A DNA stretch of 6,472 nucleotides from Sedimentisphaerales bacterium (GCA_030630905.1 DAOVMB010000150.1:1-6472); one strand, 5' to 3'. Counted from the stretch's first letter, positions 1-6,189 are shown. Notes: generated by a model from the sequence alone, not told the origin. Numbers and translations are program-made.

Positions 1-103
1 GAATGAAGCAGCGAGCTTCATTTGGGTCAAAATACAAAGCCCGGCTCGAAACTTCAAGTTTCAGAAAAAATAATAAGTCGGGATTGCTCAATTCATAGGA
101 CAT
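1..103 (-). CDS. Possible partial small ORF, unknown function, running off the window
   Basis: Reading the minus strand from an ATG at 103, 34 codons are open to the window edge: MSYELSNPDLLFFLKLEVSS and then RALYFDPNEARCFI. A GGGAG lies about 10 nt upstream (within CCCGGGAG), a possible ribosome binding site. I do not recognise a domain. The opposite strand of the same stretch is also open over most of its length, and the stretch contains two palindromes, so it may be part of a non-coding repeat instead of a gene. The 3' end is outside the window. Confidence 0.22.
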   Translation of the reverse strand, partial: MSYELSNPDLLFFLKLEVSSRALYFDPNEARCFI

Positions 104-368
104 TTTTCGAGTACTCCCGGGGCGGCGGCTAATTTCAGGACAAGTTTTTTTTGCTCTAAATAACAGATATTACTTGAGCTATGACGAAAAACGAGGGCAG
201 CTTCATAAAATTGTTGGAAAAAAACGTTACGTTCGACATCGATGCAGGCACTTAGCTATAGTTTTGATAAGTCGATTATGAAAAATGAAATGAGCAATTA
301 AAGTTACAGAATCAGAAGCGGTCGAATACACAATAGTAAATCATACCCTCCTCCACGAAGCTGAGTTT

Positions 369-395
369 GCCGGTCGCATATAGAATGCGGCCGGC
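369..395. repeat. Strong GC-rich hairpin downstream of the antiporter gene
   Basis: An 11-bp inverted repeat: GCCGGTCGCAT (369-379), loop ATAGA, ATGCGGCCGGC (385-395), with one non-Watson-Crick position (T-G on the plus strand, C-A on the minus strand). It begins 36 nt after the antiporter stop codon. Neither side carries a T-run, so it is not a standard intrinsic terminator. It could still stall polymerase, protect the mRNA 3' end, or be part of a repeat. Confidence 0.6.
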
Positions 396-401
396 ACGCT
401 T

Positions 402-423
402 CGCATTAATTAAGACGCATTAA
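402..423. repeat. Short direct repeat after the antiporter stop
   Basis: CGCATTAA occurs twice, at 402-409 and 416-423, 14 nt apart, with the palindrome TTAATTAA across 406-413. The function is unknown and chance is possible. Confidence 0.4.
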
Positions 424-430
424 AAGAGGG

Positions 431-1405
431 CTAAGCTGATAATAGGTAAATGATATAGCCAACGTATGCGCAGACCAGCAGTGAACCGCACACTCGGCCA
501 ATAACGCGCTTGCCGATTATTACAGCGCCGGCAAAAGCCGCACTGATGACAATCATGATCCAGTAATCAGTTCCTCCTGCCAGCCGGTCTTCAACATTAA
601 ACGGTCGAACTACACCCGCCGCTCCGGTCACGAGAAGGGTATTGAAAATATTGGAGCCGACAAGATTGCCGACCGAAATATCGTGATGGCCTTTGGTAGC
701 GGCTACAACGCAGGTTACAAGCTCCGGAAGTGAAGTTCCGAACGCGATAACGGTCAGTGCAATGACCCTTTCGCTCAGGCCGATCTCTATGCCGATAAAT
801 ACTGCCCCATCCACAGCCATTTTTGCCCCCAATGCCAGACCTGCCAATCCGATGAGAACGAACAGCACATTCTTCTTCACGCTTCGTGCGCCGTGTTTCA
901 CATCCGGCTCAAGGCTCTCGATTTTACGGTTAGGCTGCTTAGCTTCCCGCCGAGCCGCATAAACCGTTAGAAAAATCAATGCTGCAAACACGGCTAACAA
1001 TATAACACCTTCCGGCCTGGCAATATGTGAATTGCGCAAAAATGGCCACAAAAACAGTGACACTAATAACATGACCGGTATCTCACGGAACAGCGTTTGT
1101 CTTTGAACCCTGAGCGGCCGAATCAGGGCAACCAGACCGCCGACAAGTGCCAGGTTGGCGATATTGGAGCCGAAAACATTGCCGACAGCTAAATCTCCGC
1201 CGCCGGCTTTTCGCAAAACGCCGGCAATACTTGCAGCGACTTCAGGCGCCGAGGTCCCCATTGCCACCACCGTCAGGCCGACGACAAGCGAGCTTACGCC
1301 GAGTTTTTGTGCTAATCCAACCGCACCGGCCACCAGCAACTCGGCAGTCTTCCACAATATCACCACGCCAGAAGCCAGAAGTATGATATGCAGGATCAGG
1401 TCCAC
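431..1405 (-). CDS. yrbG: Calcium/sodium antiporter, YrbG-like (CaCA superfamily)
   Basis: Inner-membrane cation exchanger, expected to export Ca2+ against Na+ (K+-dependent Na+/Ca2+ exchanger-like family). The 324-residue length is typical. The two inverted homologous halves are clear: alpha-1 with GTSAPEVAAS (50-59) and GNVFGSNIANLALVGG (75-90); alpha-2 with GTSLPELVTC (223-232) and GNLVGSNIFNTLLVTG (246-261). The Glu of each GTSxPE motif (Glu55 and Glu228) and the Asn residues of GSNI line the ion site in this family. About ten hydrophobic membrane segments surround a charged cytoplasmic loop (residues 151-179). The start is a GTG with no good ribosome binding site; the frame is open 33 codons further upstream but holds no ATG, GTG or TTG, so GTG 1405 is the best choice. 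It is codirectional with the fab genes but 169 nt away, and a functional link is not apparent. The true ion preference cannot be read from sequence. Confidence 0.92.
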   Translation of the reverse strand: MDLILHIILLASGVVILWKTAELLVAGAVGLAQKLGVSSLVVGLTVVAMGTSAPEVAASIAGVLRKAGGGDLAVGNVFGSNIANLALVGGLVALIRPLRVQRQTLFREIPVMLLVSLFLWPFLRNSHIARPEGVILLAVFAALIFLTVYAARREAKQPNRKIESLEPDVKHGARSVKKNVLFVLIGLAGLALGAKMAVDGAVFIGIEIGLSERVIALTVIAFGTSLPELVTCVVAATKGHHDISVGNLVGSNIFNTLLVTGAAGVVRPFNVEDRLAGGTDYWIMIVISAAFAGAVIIGKRVIGRVCGSLLVCAYVGYIIYLLSA

Positions 1406-1419
1406 CTTAAAGCCCAGGT

Positions 1420-1448
1420 AAAATAATGTTTTTGCGTACTCTGTACAA
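1420..1448 (-). promoter_or_regulatory. Candidate promoter of the antiporter gene
   Basis: On the minus strand TTGTAC (1448-1443) and TATTTT (1425-1420) are separated by exactly 17 nt, a fair match to sigma-70 boxes. The GTG start at 1405 is only 14 nt beyond the -10 box, implying a very short leader of about 7 nt. It would give the antiporter gene transcription independent of the fab cluster. Confidence 0.35.
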
Positions 1449-1574
1449 TGTACCCGGATTATAACTTCAGTGCGGATACTTTGGTAAGGAATTTCAAATC
1501 CGTTTTAACCTGGATACTCACAAAAAGAGACTGCTCTGCAATGAATTCGGATTTGTCCTTAGTGCCGGCCTCGC

Positions 1575-2819
1575 TCAGATACTACCTACAACCAGGCAGG
1601 CATTATGGCCCCCAAAACCGAAAGAATTGCTCAGAGCGATATTGACCTTGGCCCGGCGCGCTTCCAGAGGCACAAAATCCATCTTGAGATCACATCGCTC
1701 ATCCGGATTTTCCAGGTTCATCGTGGGAGGGATGATCGATTCGTTAATGACCTTTGCACATATTATAATCTCTACCGCACCAGTAGCGCCAAGCAGATGC
1801 CCGAGGCAGCTTTTAGTCGAGCTGACCGGTATTTTATATGCATGCTTACCAAAAATTCTTTTAATAGCTGCACTCTCAGCAACGTCGTTCAGTTCAGTAC
1901 CTGTCCCGTGCGCGTTTATATAGTCTATTTTTTCCGGCGTCAGACCGGCGTCAGCCAGCGCCAGTTTCATTGTCGTCGCTGCACCGTCCCCATCCGGCAG
2001 CGGGGCGGTAACGTGATAACCATCGTCGGTCGCACCGTAACCGAGCAGTTCGGCGTAAATATTCGCACCGCGTTTCCTGGCATGACCTTCTTCTTCCAGA
2101 ACCAAAATGCCGGCCCCCTCAGAAAGAACGAATCCGTCTCTGTCTCTATCGAACGGTCTCGATGCCGCCTGCGGGTCGTCATTTCGCGTGCTCAGCGACC
2201 TGGCAGCGCAAAAAGAGGCCAATCCAATCGGTGTAAGTGCCGCTTCGGCACCGCCGGTTATCATTATGTCGCTTCGTCCGCCGGCAATATTCAGACAAGC
2301 TTCTCCAATAGCATGAGTGCCCGACGCACAGGCGCTTACGACACAAAAATTGGGACCTCGCAGGCCATAGCGAATCGCAATATTGCCGCTGGCTGCATTG
2401 GCCATAAGCCTTGGAACACAGAAAGGAGAAACCTTAGTCGGTCCTTTGTTCAGGATTCTCAAGTGCTGATCTTCGATCTCCTTGATGCCGCCAATACCCG
2501 TACCCACGACAGCACCGGCACGAAAAACGTCTTCTTTTGAGAAATCAAGCCCACTGTCATTCAATGCCTGACTCGCTGCGGCCATGGCGAACTGGGTAAA
2601 GCGGTCCATTCGCTTGCTTTCCCGCCGGTCAACGTATTTTGTTACGTCGAAGTTCTTGACTTCGCCACCAAAACGTACGGGGTATGCACTTGTATCGAAT
2701 GATTCGATAGTGGAAACACCGCTTCTGCCTTCGCACAGCGCTACGAAAAGCTCGTCAGCGGACTCGGCTAAGGCGGTTACACAACCCAAGCCTGTAATAA
2801 CAACTCGCCGTTTATTCAT
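1575..2819 (-). CDS. fabF: 3-oxoacyl-[ACP] synthase II (KAS II, FabF)
   Basis: FabF extends acyl-ACP by two carbons with malonyl-ACP in the elongation cycle. The 414 residues match the family (E. coli 413). It begins with the typical strand RRVVITGLGCVTALA. The active site is complete: Cys164 in VVSACASGTHAIG, His304 in INAHGTGTELND, Lys336 and His341 in SSTKSCLGHLLGATGAVE, and the gatekeeper Phe400 in SNSFGFGGHNA. The Cys-His-His set marks an elongating KAS I/II rather than a KAS III. The start lies 14 nt after the acpP stop with only a poor ribosome binding site (GAG next to the ATG), so translation may be coupled to acpP. It is the last fab gene here; 169 nt separate it from the antiporter gene. 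Length and context favour FabF over FabB. Confidence 0.96.
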   Translation of the reverse strand: MNKRRVVITGLGCVTALAESADELFVALCEGRSGVSTIESFDTSAYPVRFGGEVKNFDVTKYVDRRESKRMDRFTQFAMAAASQALNDSGLDFSKEDVFRAGAVVGTGIGGIKEIEDQHLRILNKGPTKVSPFCVPRLMANAASGNIAIRYGLRGPNFCVVSACASGTHAIGEACLNIAGGRSDIMITGGAEAALTPIGLASFCAARSLSTRNDDPQAASRPFDRDRDGFVLSEGAGILVLEEEGHARKRGANIYAELLGYGATDDGYHVTAPLPDGDGAATTMKLALADAGLTPEKIDYINAHGTGTELNDVAESAAIKRIFGKHAYKIPVSSTKSCLGHLLGATGAVEIIICAKVINESIIPPTMNLENPDERCDLKMDFVPLEARRAKVNIALSNSFGFGGHNACLVVGSI

Positions 2820-2833
2820 ACTCAGCTTGTTCG

Positions 2834-3106
2834 CTACTCTTGGCTTTTGGATTGTGCAACATTAACAATATATTCGACTGCGGCACCGACTGTCTGGATT
2901 TTCTCGGCTTCCTCGTCCGGAATGCTCATATCGAATTCATCTTCGAACTCCATAACAAGCTCAACCGTATCCAGTGAGTCGGCATTCAAATCGTTGATAA
3001 ATGAGGTATCGCGCGTTATTTCATTCTTGTCTGCGCCCATTTGCTCACTTATTATATCGATTACTTTCTTTTCTATCGCCGCAACATCTACGCCTTCAGC
3101 ACTCAC
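2834..3106 (-). CDS. acpP: Acyl carrier protein (ACP)
   Basis: ACP carries the growing acyl chain on a 4'-phosphopantetheine arm and is the shared substrate of FabD, FabH, FabF, FabG and PlsX. The product is 90 residues, a little longer than E. coli ACP (78) through a short N-terminal extension (MSAEGVDVA) and a charged tail (NVAQSKSQE). The attachment site is Ser44 in NADSLDTVEL, followed by the acidic recognition helix (VMEFEDEFDMSIPDEEAEKI) and the TVGAAVEYI helix. The protein is highly acidic, as expected. It starts with GTG, supported by a strong ribosome binding site. fabF starts 14 nt after its stop codon, so the two are probably cotranscribed. Its position between fabG and fabF is the usual one. 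The phosphopantetheinyl transferase that activates it is not in the window. Confidence 0.97.
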   Translation of the reverse strand: MSAEGVDVAAIEKKVIDIISEQMGADKNEITRDTSFINDLNADSLDTVELVMEFEDEFDMSIPDEEAEKIQTVGAAVEYIVNVAQSKSQE

Positions 3107-3114
3107 TTGTTTAT

Positions 3115-3120
3115 CCTCCC
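3115..3120 (-). promoter_or_regulatory. Strong ribosome binding site of acpP
   Basis: GGGAGG on the minus strand, 8 nt upstream of the GTG at 3106. It is the best ribosome binding site of the cluster. It fixes the non-ATG start and fits high translation of the carrier protein. Confidence 0.8.
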
Positions 3121-3212
3121 TAATATAATTAGGAACCTATTCCATAACCTTACAATTGGTGTCCAGCAACAAGACTGGTAAGAACAACGATTCAAAGAAT
3201 TCATTTCGGCGG

Positions 3213-3218
3213 ATTATA
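3213..3218 (-). promoter_or_regulatory. Possible -10 box in the fabG-acpP gap
   Basis: An exact TATAAT on the minus strand lies about 107 nt upstream of the acpP GTG, in a very AT-rich stretch (3219-3262) directly after the fabG stop. No good -35 box exists at 16-18 nt; TTGTAG is 20 nt away. The 156-nt gap has no gene and no GC-rich terminator hairpin. A separate acpP promoter would make sense because ACP is needed in excess, but support is weak. Confidence 0.25.
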
Positions 3219-3262
3219 TTACCCACAAAGACATTTATCTACAAACATTTTTTTAAATATTT

Positions 3263-4000
3263 TTACATTGCCATTCCGCCGTCCACACAGAGGACCTGGC
3301 CGGTTATATAGCCGGCATCGTCTCCGGCGAGAAAAGCGACCGCCCTGGCCACGTCTTCGACCTGACCGAACCGCCTGACCGGAATAATCTGCTTTGCGGC
3401 GTTTTTAACGGCATCCGGGAGCACATCTGTCATTTCGGTCATAATAAATCCCGGTGCGATGCAATTTGCCGTAACATTTTTCTTGCCGACCTCCCGTGCA
3501 ACCGATTTGGTCATACCAATAAGTCCCGCCTTACTGGCCGCATAGTTGCTTGAGCCGGCCTGTCCCATAACTCCCGCTACGGAGCTTAAATTTATAATAC
3601 GGCCGAATTTGTTTCTGACCATTGACCTGACGGCAAAGGTCGTCGCGATAAAGGCGGCACGAAGATTGACGTTGATAACACGGTCAAAATCGTCTTCTTT
3701 CATTTGCATCATCAGCTTATCACGAGTTATGCCGGCGTTATTTACCAGAATTCCTATCCCGCCGTGATCCGAAGCCAATAATTCCAGTGTTTCGGTGAAC
3801 TGATCCGTATCGGTTATATCTACACATTTGGTGATTACCGTAAAACCGGCCTGTTTTACAACATCCTCAAGCTCAACGAGCTGCTCGGCATTGATATCCA
3901 GCCCGGCAACGATCCGGCCCTGCTTAAGCAGCTCAAGAACGATTGCCCGGCCAATCCCTCTGGCGGCACCTGTGACAACAGCCAGCCTCTTTTCCGACAT
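3263..4000 (-). CDS. fabG: 3-oxoacyl-[ACP] reductase (FabG, SDR family)
   Basis: FabG reduces 3-ketoacyl-ACP to 3-hydroxyacyl-ACP, the first reduction of each FAS II cycle, in the cytosol. From the ATG at 4000 it has 245 residues, the same size as E. coli FabG (244). It is a classical short-chain dehydrogenase: nucleotide-binding TGAARGIG (10-17), NNAG (87-90), catalytic Asn110 (INVNL), Ser140 (NLSSVAG), Tyr153 and Lys157 (NYAASK, the S-x12-Y-x3-K spacing), then APGFIMTEM and the C-terminal GQVLCVDGGMAM. The end of the second strand reads VAGLDIN with Asp35; an acid here usually favours NADH over NADPH, although Arg14 in the glycine loop is retained. The gene sits between fabD and acpP, where FabG normally lies. 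Being inside the fab cluster argues for the biosynthetic reductase rather than another SDR. Confidence 0.94.
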   Translation of the reverse strand: MSEKRLAVVTGAARGIGRAIVLELLKQGRIVAGLDINAEQLVELEDVVKQAGFTVITKCVDITDTDQFTETLELLASDHGGIGILVNNAGITRDKLMMQMKEDDFDRVINVNLRAAFIATTFAVRSMVRNKFGRIINLSSVAGVMGQAGSSNYAASKAGLIGMTKSVAREVGKKNVTANCIAPGFIMTEMTDVLPDAVKNAAKQIIPVRRFGQVEDVARAVAFLAGDDAGYITGQVLCVDGGMAM

Positions 4001-4009
4001 CCTTGTTAT

Positions 4010-4014
4010 CTCCC
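4010..4014 (-). promoter_or_regulatory. Ribosome binding site of fabG (fixes its start)
   Basis: GGGAG on the minus strand, 9 nt upstream of the ATG at 4000. It supports this start rather than the in-frame ATG at 4063, which would add 21 residues unlike any FabG and would overlap the candidate promoter. Confidence 0.7.
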
Positions 4015-4033
4015 AAATAAATTCTCGAAAGTC

Positions 4034-4063
4034 ATTAAGATATTGAGCATAGTAGTCTGTCAA
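4034..4063 (-). promoter_or_regulatory. Candidate sigma-70-type promoter for fabG
   Basis: On the minus strand an exact TTGACA -35 box (4063-4058) is followed after 18 nt by CTTAAT (4039-4034), a four-of-six match to TATAAT. It would start transcription about 25-30 nt upstream of the fabG ATG at 4000, leaving room for the ribosome binding site. It lies just downstream of the palindromic repeat. Consensus match only; the -10 box is imperfect. Confidence 0.35.
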
Positions 4064-4078
4064 CTTCGATTAGGCAGG

Positions 4079-4150
4079 TTGTCATTCCGCACTTGATGCG
4101 GAATCCAAGATGCCAACGATTCTGGATTCCCGCTTTCGCGGGAATGACAA
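4079..4150. repeat. Palindromic intergenic repeat (GTCATTCC/GGAATGAC type, MITE-like)
   Basis: Ends are a perfect 10-bp inverted repeat, TTGTCATTCC (4079-4088) and GGAATGACAA (4141-4150). Inside are two hairpins: ATTCCGCA/TGCGGAAT (4084-4091 with 4097-4104, 5-nt loop) and ATTCCCGC/GCGGGAAT (4126-4133 with 4138-4145). The second has a GAAA tetraloop when read on the minus (transcribed) strand. The two halves are imperfect inverted copies of each other, sharing GAATCCA/TGGATTC, so the element could fold as one long hairpin or as two. This is the familiar type of short palindromic repeat seen scattered between genes in many bacterial genomes, also known through the spurious peptide WIPAFAGMT read from its plus strand. 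I see no clear target-site duplication. There is no T-run after either hairpin, so it is not a typical intrinsic terminator. Confidence 0.85.
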
Positions 4151-4196
4151 GCTACAGAATCAATCATGACAGAGTATTAGGGTTTTACCCGGAAAT

Positions 4197-5132
4197 CTAT
4201 CCCAATAATTCCTTTATCGCCTTTAAACTACTTACATTAACGACCTTTGTTTTCCTGTTGATTCTTTTCATAAGTCCTGTCAAAACTCTTCCCGGTCCGA
4301 TCTCATAGAACTTCTCAACTCCATCGGCCAGAAGCCGTTCCATACATTTTTGCCATAAAATCGGACAAGTCAACTGCTTAACCAGACCTTCTTTGATTTT
4401 TTCGCCTGTCTGGTAATATTCTGCATCGATATTGGCAATTATCCGTGTTTGCGACGGCTCTTTAATTTCAGAATCGGCCAACGCTTTTGCAAGCGCTTCT
4501 GCGGCACCGGACATCATCCTGGTATGGAACGCGCCGGCGACCTCCAGGCGTACCGCTTTGATGGCTCCAGCCTTATGGGCCAACTCTTTAGCTCGCCGGC
4601 AGGCTTTTTTGTCGCCGCTGATGACAATTTGTCCGGGACAGTTGAAGTTCACAGGCTCCAGGAGATCCCCTTCACCGGCCTCCTCACAGAGCCGATGGGC
4701 AGTTTCTTCATCCAGGCCGATAATGCTAACCATTGCTCCTTCGTTAGCATCGGCAGCGGCCTGCATGGCCTGCCCGCGTTTTTGTACCAGCACCAGTCCG
4801 TCCTCGAAGCTAATCACTCCCGCGGCGTATAGGGCGGTATATTCGCCCAGACTAAGACCGGCAGTAACATCCGCACTAATGCCGTTAGTGGCAGGCTCAG
4901 TTCTAAGAACCTCCAGAATTGCTGCCGAAGTGGTAAAAATAGCCGGCTGTGAAATTGTCGTGCTGCTCAATTGCTCGGCAGGACCTTCGAAGCAAATTCC
5001 GCATAGGTCGAAACCGATAATTTCGTTTGCTTTCTTAAAAATCTCTGCCGCTACGGGAAACGACTGGGCGATTCCAGCACCCATCCCCACAACCTGAGCG
5101 CCCTGTCCCGGAAATATAAAAGCCGTTTTCAT
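4197..5132 (-). CDS. fabD: Malonyl-CoA:ACP transacylase (FabD)
   Basis: FabD transfers malonyl from CoA to the phosphopantetheine of ACP, giving the extender used by FabH and FabF. From the ATG at 5132 the protein has 311 residues, matching the family (E. coli 309). It begins with MKTAFIFPGQGAQ; the GQGAQ oxyanion loop is at residues 9-13. The nucleophile is Ser94 in GLSLGEYTAL, the malonyl-binding Arg is Arg119 (QKRGQAMQ), Asn164 lies in NFNCPGQIVISG, and the catalytic His is His203 in GAFHTRMM. The frame is open 18 codons further upstream to another ATG at 5186, which would overlap fabH, but that stretch (SFDCSSIYYWATSEIRI) has no family resemblance, so the internal start is preferred despite only a weak GAG-type ribosome binding site. 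The residue before Ser94 is Leu, not the His of E. coli GHSLGE. A 196-nt gap separates it from fabG. Confidence 0.95.
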   Translation of the reverse strand: MKTAFIFPGQGAQVVGMGAGIAQSFPVAAEIFKKANEIIGFDLCGICFEGPAEQLSSTTISQPAIFTTSAAILEVLRTEPATNGISADVTAGLSLGEYTALYAAGVISFEDGLVLVQKRGQAMQAAADANEGAMVSIIGLDEETAHRLCEEAGEGDLLEPVNFNCPGQIVISGDKKACRRAKELAHKAGAIKAVRLEVAGAFHTRMMSGAAEALAKALADSEIKEPSQTRIIANIDAEYYQTGEKIKEGLVKQLTCPILWQKCMERLLADGVEKFYEIGPGRVLTGLMKRINRKTKVVNVSSLKAIKELLG

Positions 5133-5175
5133 AATTCGTATCTCGCTTGTCGCCCAGTAGTATATACTTGAGCAA

Positions 5176-6189
5176 TCAAAACTCAATCACATTTGCTCCC
5201 CACGTCAATCCGGCGCCAAAAGCAACTAAAATAACAATATCGCCTCGTTTGATTCTTCCCTTCCTGACACAATCATCGAAGGCAATCGGCACTGAGGCCG
5301 CAGAGGTATTGCCATACTCATTGATGTTTATAAAGACCTTTTCACTCGGCAATTTTAACCGCTTGGCCGCGGACTCAATGATTCTTGCGTTCATCTGATG
5401 TGAAACGAGCATTGCAAGGTCGTCAATGCTCAATTCACAGACATCGAGACAATCGTTAACAGTTTCAACGATTCGGCGAATAGCCTGCTGGTAGACTTCC
5501 CTGCCCTTTATTTGCATATAGATTTTCTTCGGATCGTCCAGCTCTCTGCTCACCGGATAGCGAGAACCATACGCCTGGCAATTCAATGCTTCCCAGCGGT
5601 TTCCGTCCGAATGCATCGTGCTGTACAAAATACCCTTTTGGCCGTCTTCACTTCGTTTAAGCACGACGGCACCGGCACCGTCCCCGAAAAGAATACAACT
5701 GCTGCGATCTGTCCAGTCCGTGATCTTGGTCAAAGTTTCAGCCCCTATGACAAGGGCGTTATTAAGTCGGCCGCTTTCTATAAACTGCTGCACGATAGAC
5801 AGGCCATATACAAATCCGCTGCATGCGGCGGACAAATCGAATACCCATGCTTTCTTCGCTTTAAGAGCCCGCTGCACAAAGGAGGCCGTCGAAGGAAAGA
5901 CCATCTCCGGCGTGATAGTCGCTACGATAATCAGTTCAATATCCCGGCCATCAAGATTTGCCTCGGCCAAAGCCCTCTTTGCCGCTTCCGTGGCTAAAAA
6001 TGCCGTGCTTTCTTCATCCGTAGTAATATGTCGGACCTTGACACCGGTCCGGGTCGCGATCCATTCGTCCGTAGTATCCACCATCTCTGAAAGCTCATCA
6101 TTTGTTAATAATTTCGCCGGCGCAAACGAGCCGTGACCGGTGATTACTGCACGATAAGCGGGGAGATGACCTTTCGTTAGGTTATTCAT
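5176..6189 (-). CDS. fabH: 3-oxoacyl-[ACP] synthase III (KAS III, FabH)
   Basis: FabH condenses an acyl-CoA primer with malonyl-ACP to give a 3-ketoacyl-ACP, the initiating step of FAS II in the cytosol. The protein has 337 residues, slightly longer than E. coli FabH (317), with about 11 extra N-terminal residues before the usual start of the first strand (AVITGHGSFAP). The thiolase-fold catalytic triad is complete: Cys123 in DLSAACSGF, His264 in VSHQMNARI and Asn294 in NEYGNTSAASVP. The family ending GAGLTWGANVIEF is also present. The ATG at 6189 is chosen because an AAGGA ribosome binding site lies 6 nt upstream, within the end of plsX, which it overlaps by 8 nt. fabD follows 43 nt later. 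The sequence does not tell whether the enzyme prefers acetyl-CoA or branched primers. Confidence 0.96.
   Translation of the reverse strand: MNNLTKGHLPAYRAVITGHGSFAPAKLLTNDELSEMVDTTDEWIATRTGVKVRHITTDEESTAFLATEAAKRALAEANLDGRDIELIIVATITPEMVFPSTASFVQRALKAKKAWVFDLSAACSGFVYGLSIVQQFIESGRLNNALVIGAETLTKITDWTDRSSCILFGDGAGAVVLKRSEDGQKGILYSTMHSDGNRWEALNCQAYGSRYPVSRELDDPKKIYMQIKGREVYQQAIRRIVETVNDCLDVCELSIDDLAMLVSHQMNARIIESAAKRLKLPSEKVFININEYGNTSAASVPIAFDDCVRKGRIKRGDIVILVAFGAGLTWGANVIEF

Larger units (their letters stand above)
1..430. other. Gene-free segment with inverted repeats; possible decayed gene or dispersed repeat
   Basis: No complete gene of recognisable family was found in these 430 nt. It contains a perfect 8-bp hairpin AATGAAGC/GCTTCATT (2-9 with 15-22), a tight GAAACTT/AAGTTTC palindrome (48-62), adjacent palindromes GAGTACTC (109-116) and CCCGGG (116-121), and the GC-rich hairpin at 369-395. 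On the plus strand a frame from ATG 3 is open to a TAG at 96-98 and then stays open without a start to about 279. On the minus strand a frame from ATG 103 runs off the window edge. On the minus strand near 313-345 a GGAGGAGG stretch stands before a 10-codon frame beginning MIYYC. The pattern would fit a degenerate gene or a copy of an interspersed repeat, but I recognise neither with certainty. Confidence 0.4.

Noticed and set aside
1521..1539. Possible fabF terminator, AGAG-CAGT-CTCT followed by five T on the minus strand
   Set aside because: The stem is only 4 bp, below what an intrinsic terminator needs.
1495..1555. Inverted repeat CAAATCCG/CGGATTTG between fabF and the antiporter gene
   Set aside because: The arms are only 8 bp with a loop of about 45 nt and no T-run, which is too weak to call a terminator or an operator.
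1448..1645. 65-codon plus-strand frame across the fabF-antiporter gap
   Set aside because: No ribosome binding site or family resemblance was seen, and its second half is antisense to the end of fabF.
1605..2540. Long open frame of 311 codons on the plus strand across fabF
   Set aside because: It is antisense to fabF, whose active-site motifs are complete. The product resembles no family and follows from codon constraints of the true gene.
4001..4063. 21-residue N-terminal extension of FabG from ATG 4063
   Set aside because: There is no similarity to FabG. A good ribosome binding site and the normal family length support ATG 4000.
4093..4308. Plus-strand frame containing the peptide WIPAFAGMT
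   Set aside because: This peptide is the translation of the palindromic repeat and recurs as a false gene prediction; the rest of the frame is antisense to the end of fabD.
4432..5097. Open frame of 221 codons on the plus strand across fabD
   Set aside because: It is antisense to a complete FabD. The low-complexity Ser/Ala/Pro-rich product is typical of a shadow frame.
5133..5186. 18-residue N-terminal extension of FabD from ATG 5186
   Set aside because: It would overlap fabH and has no family resemblance; MKTAFIFPGQGAQ is the canonical FabD start.
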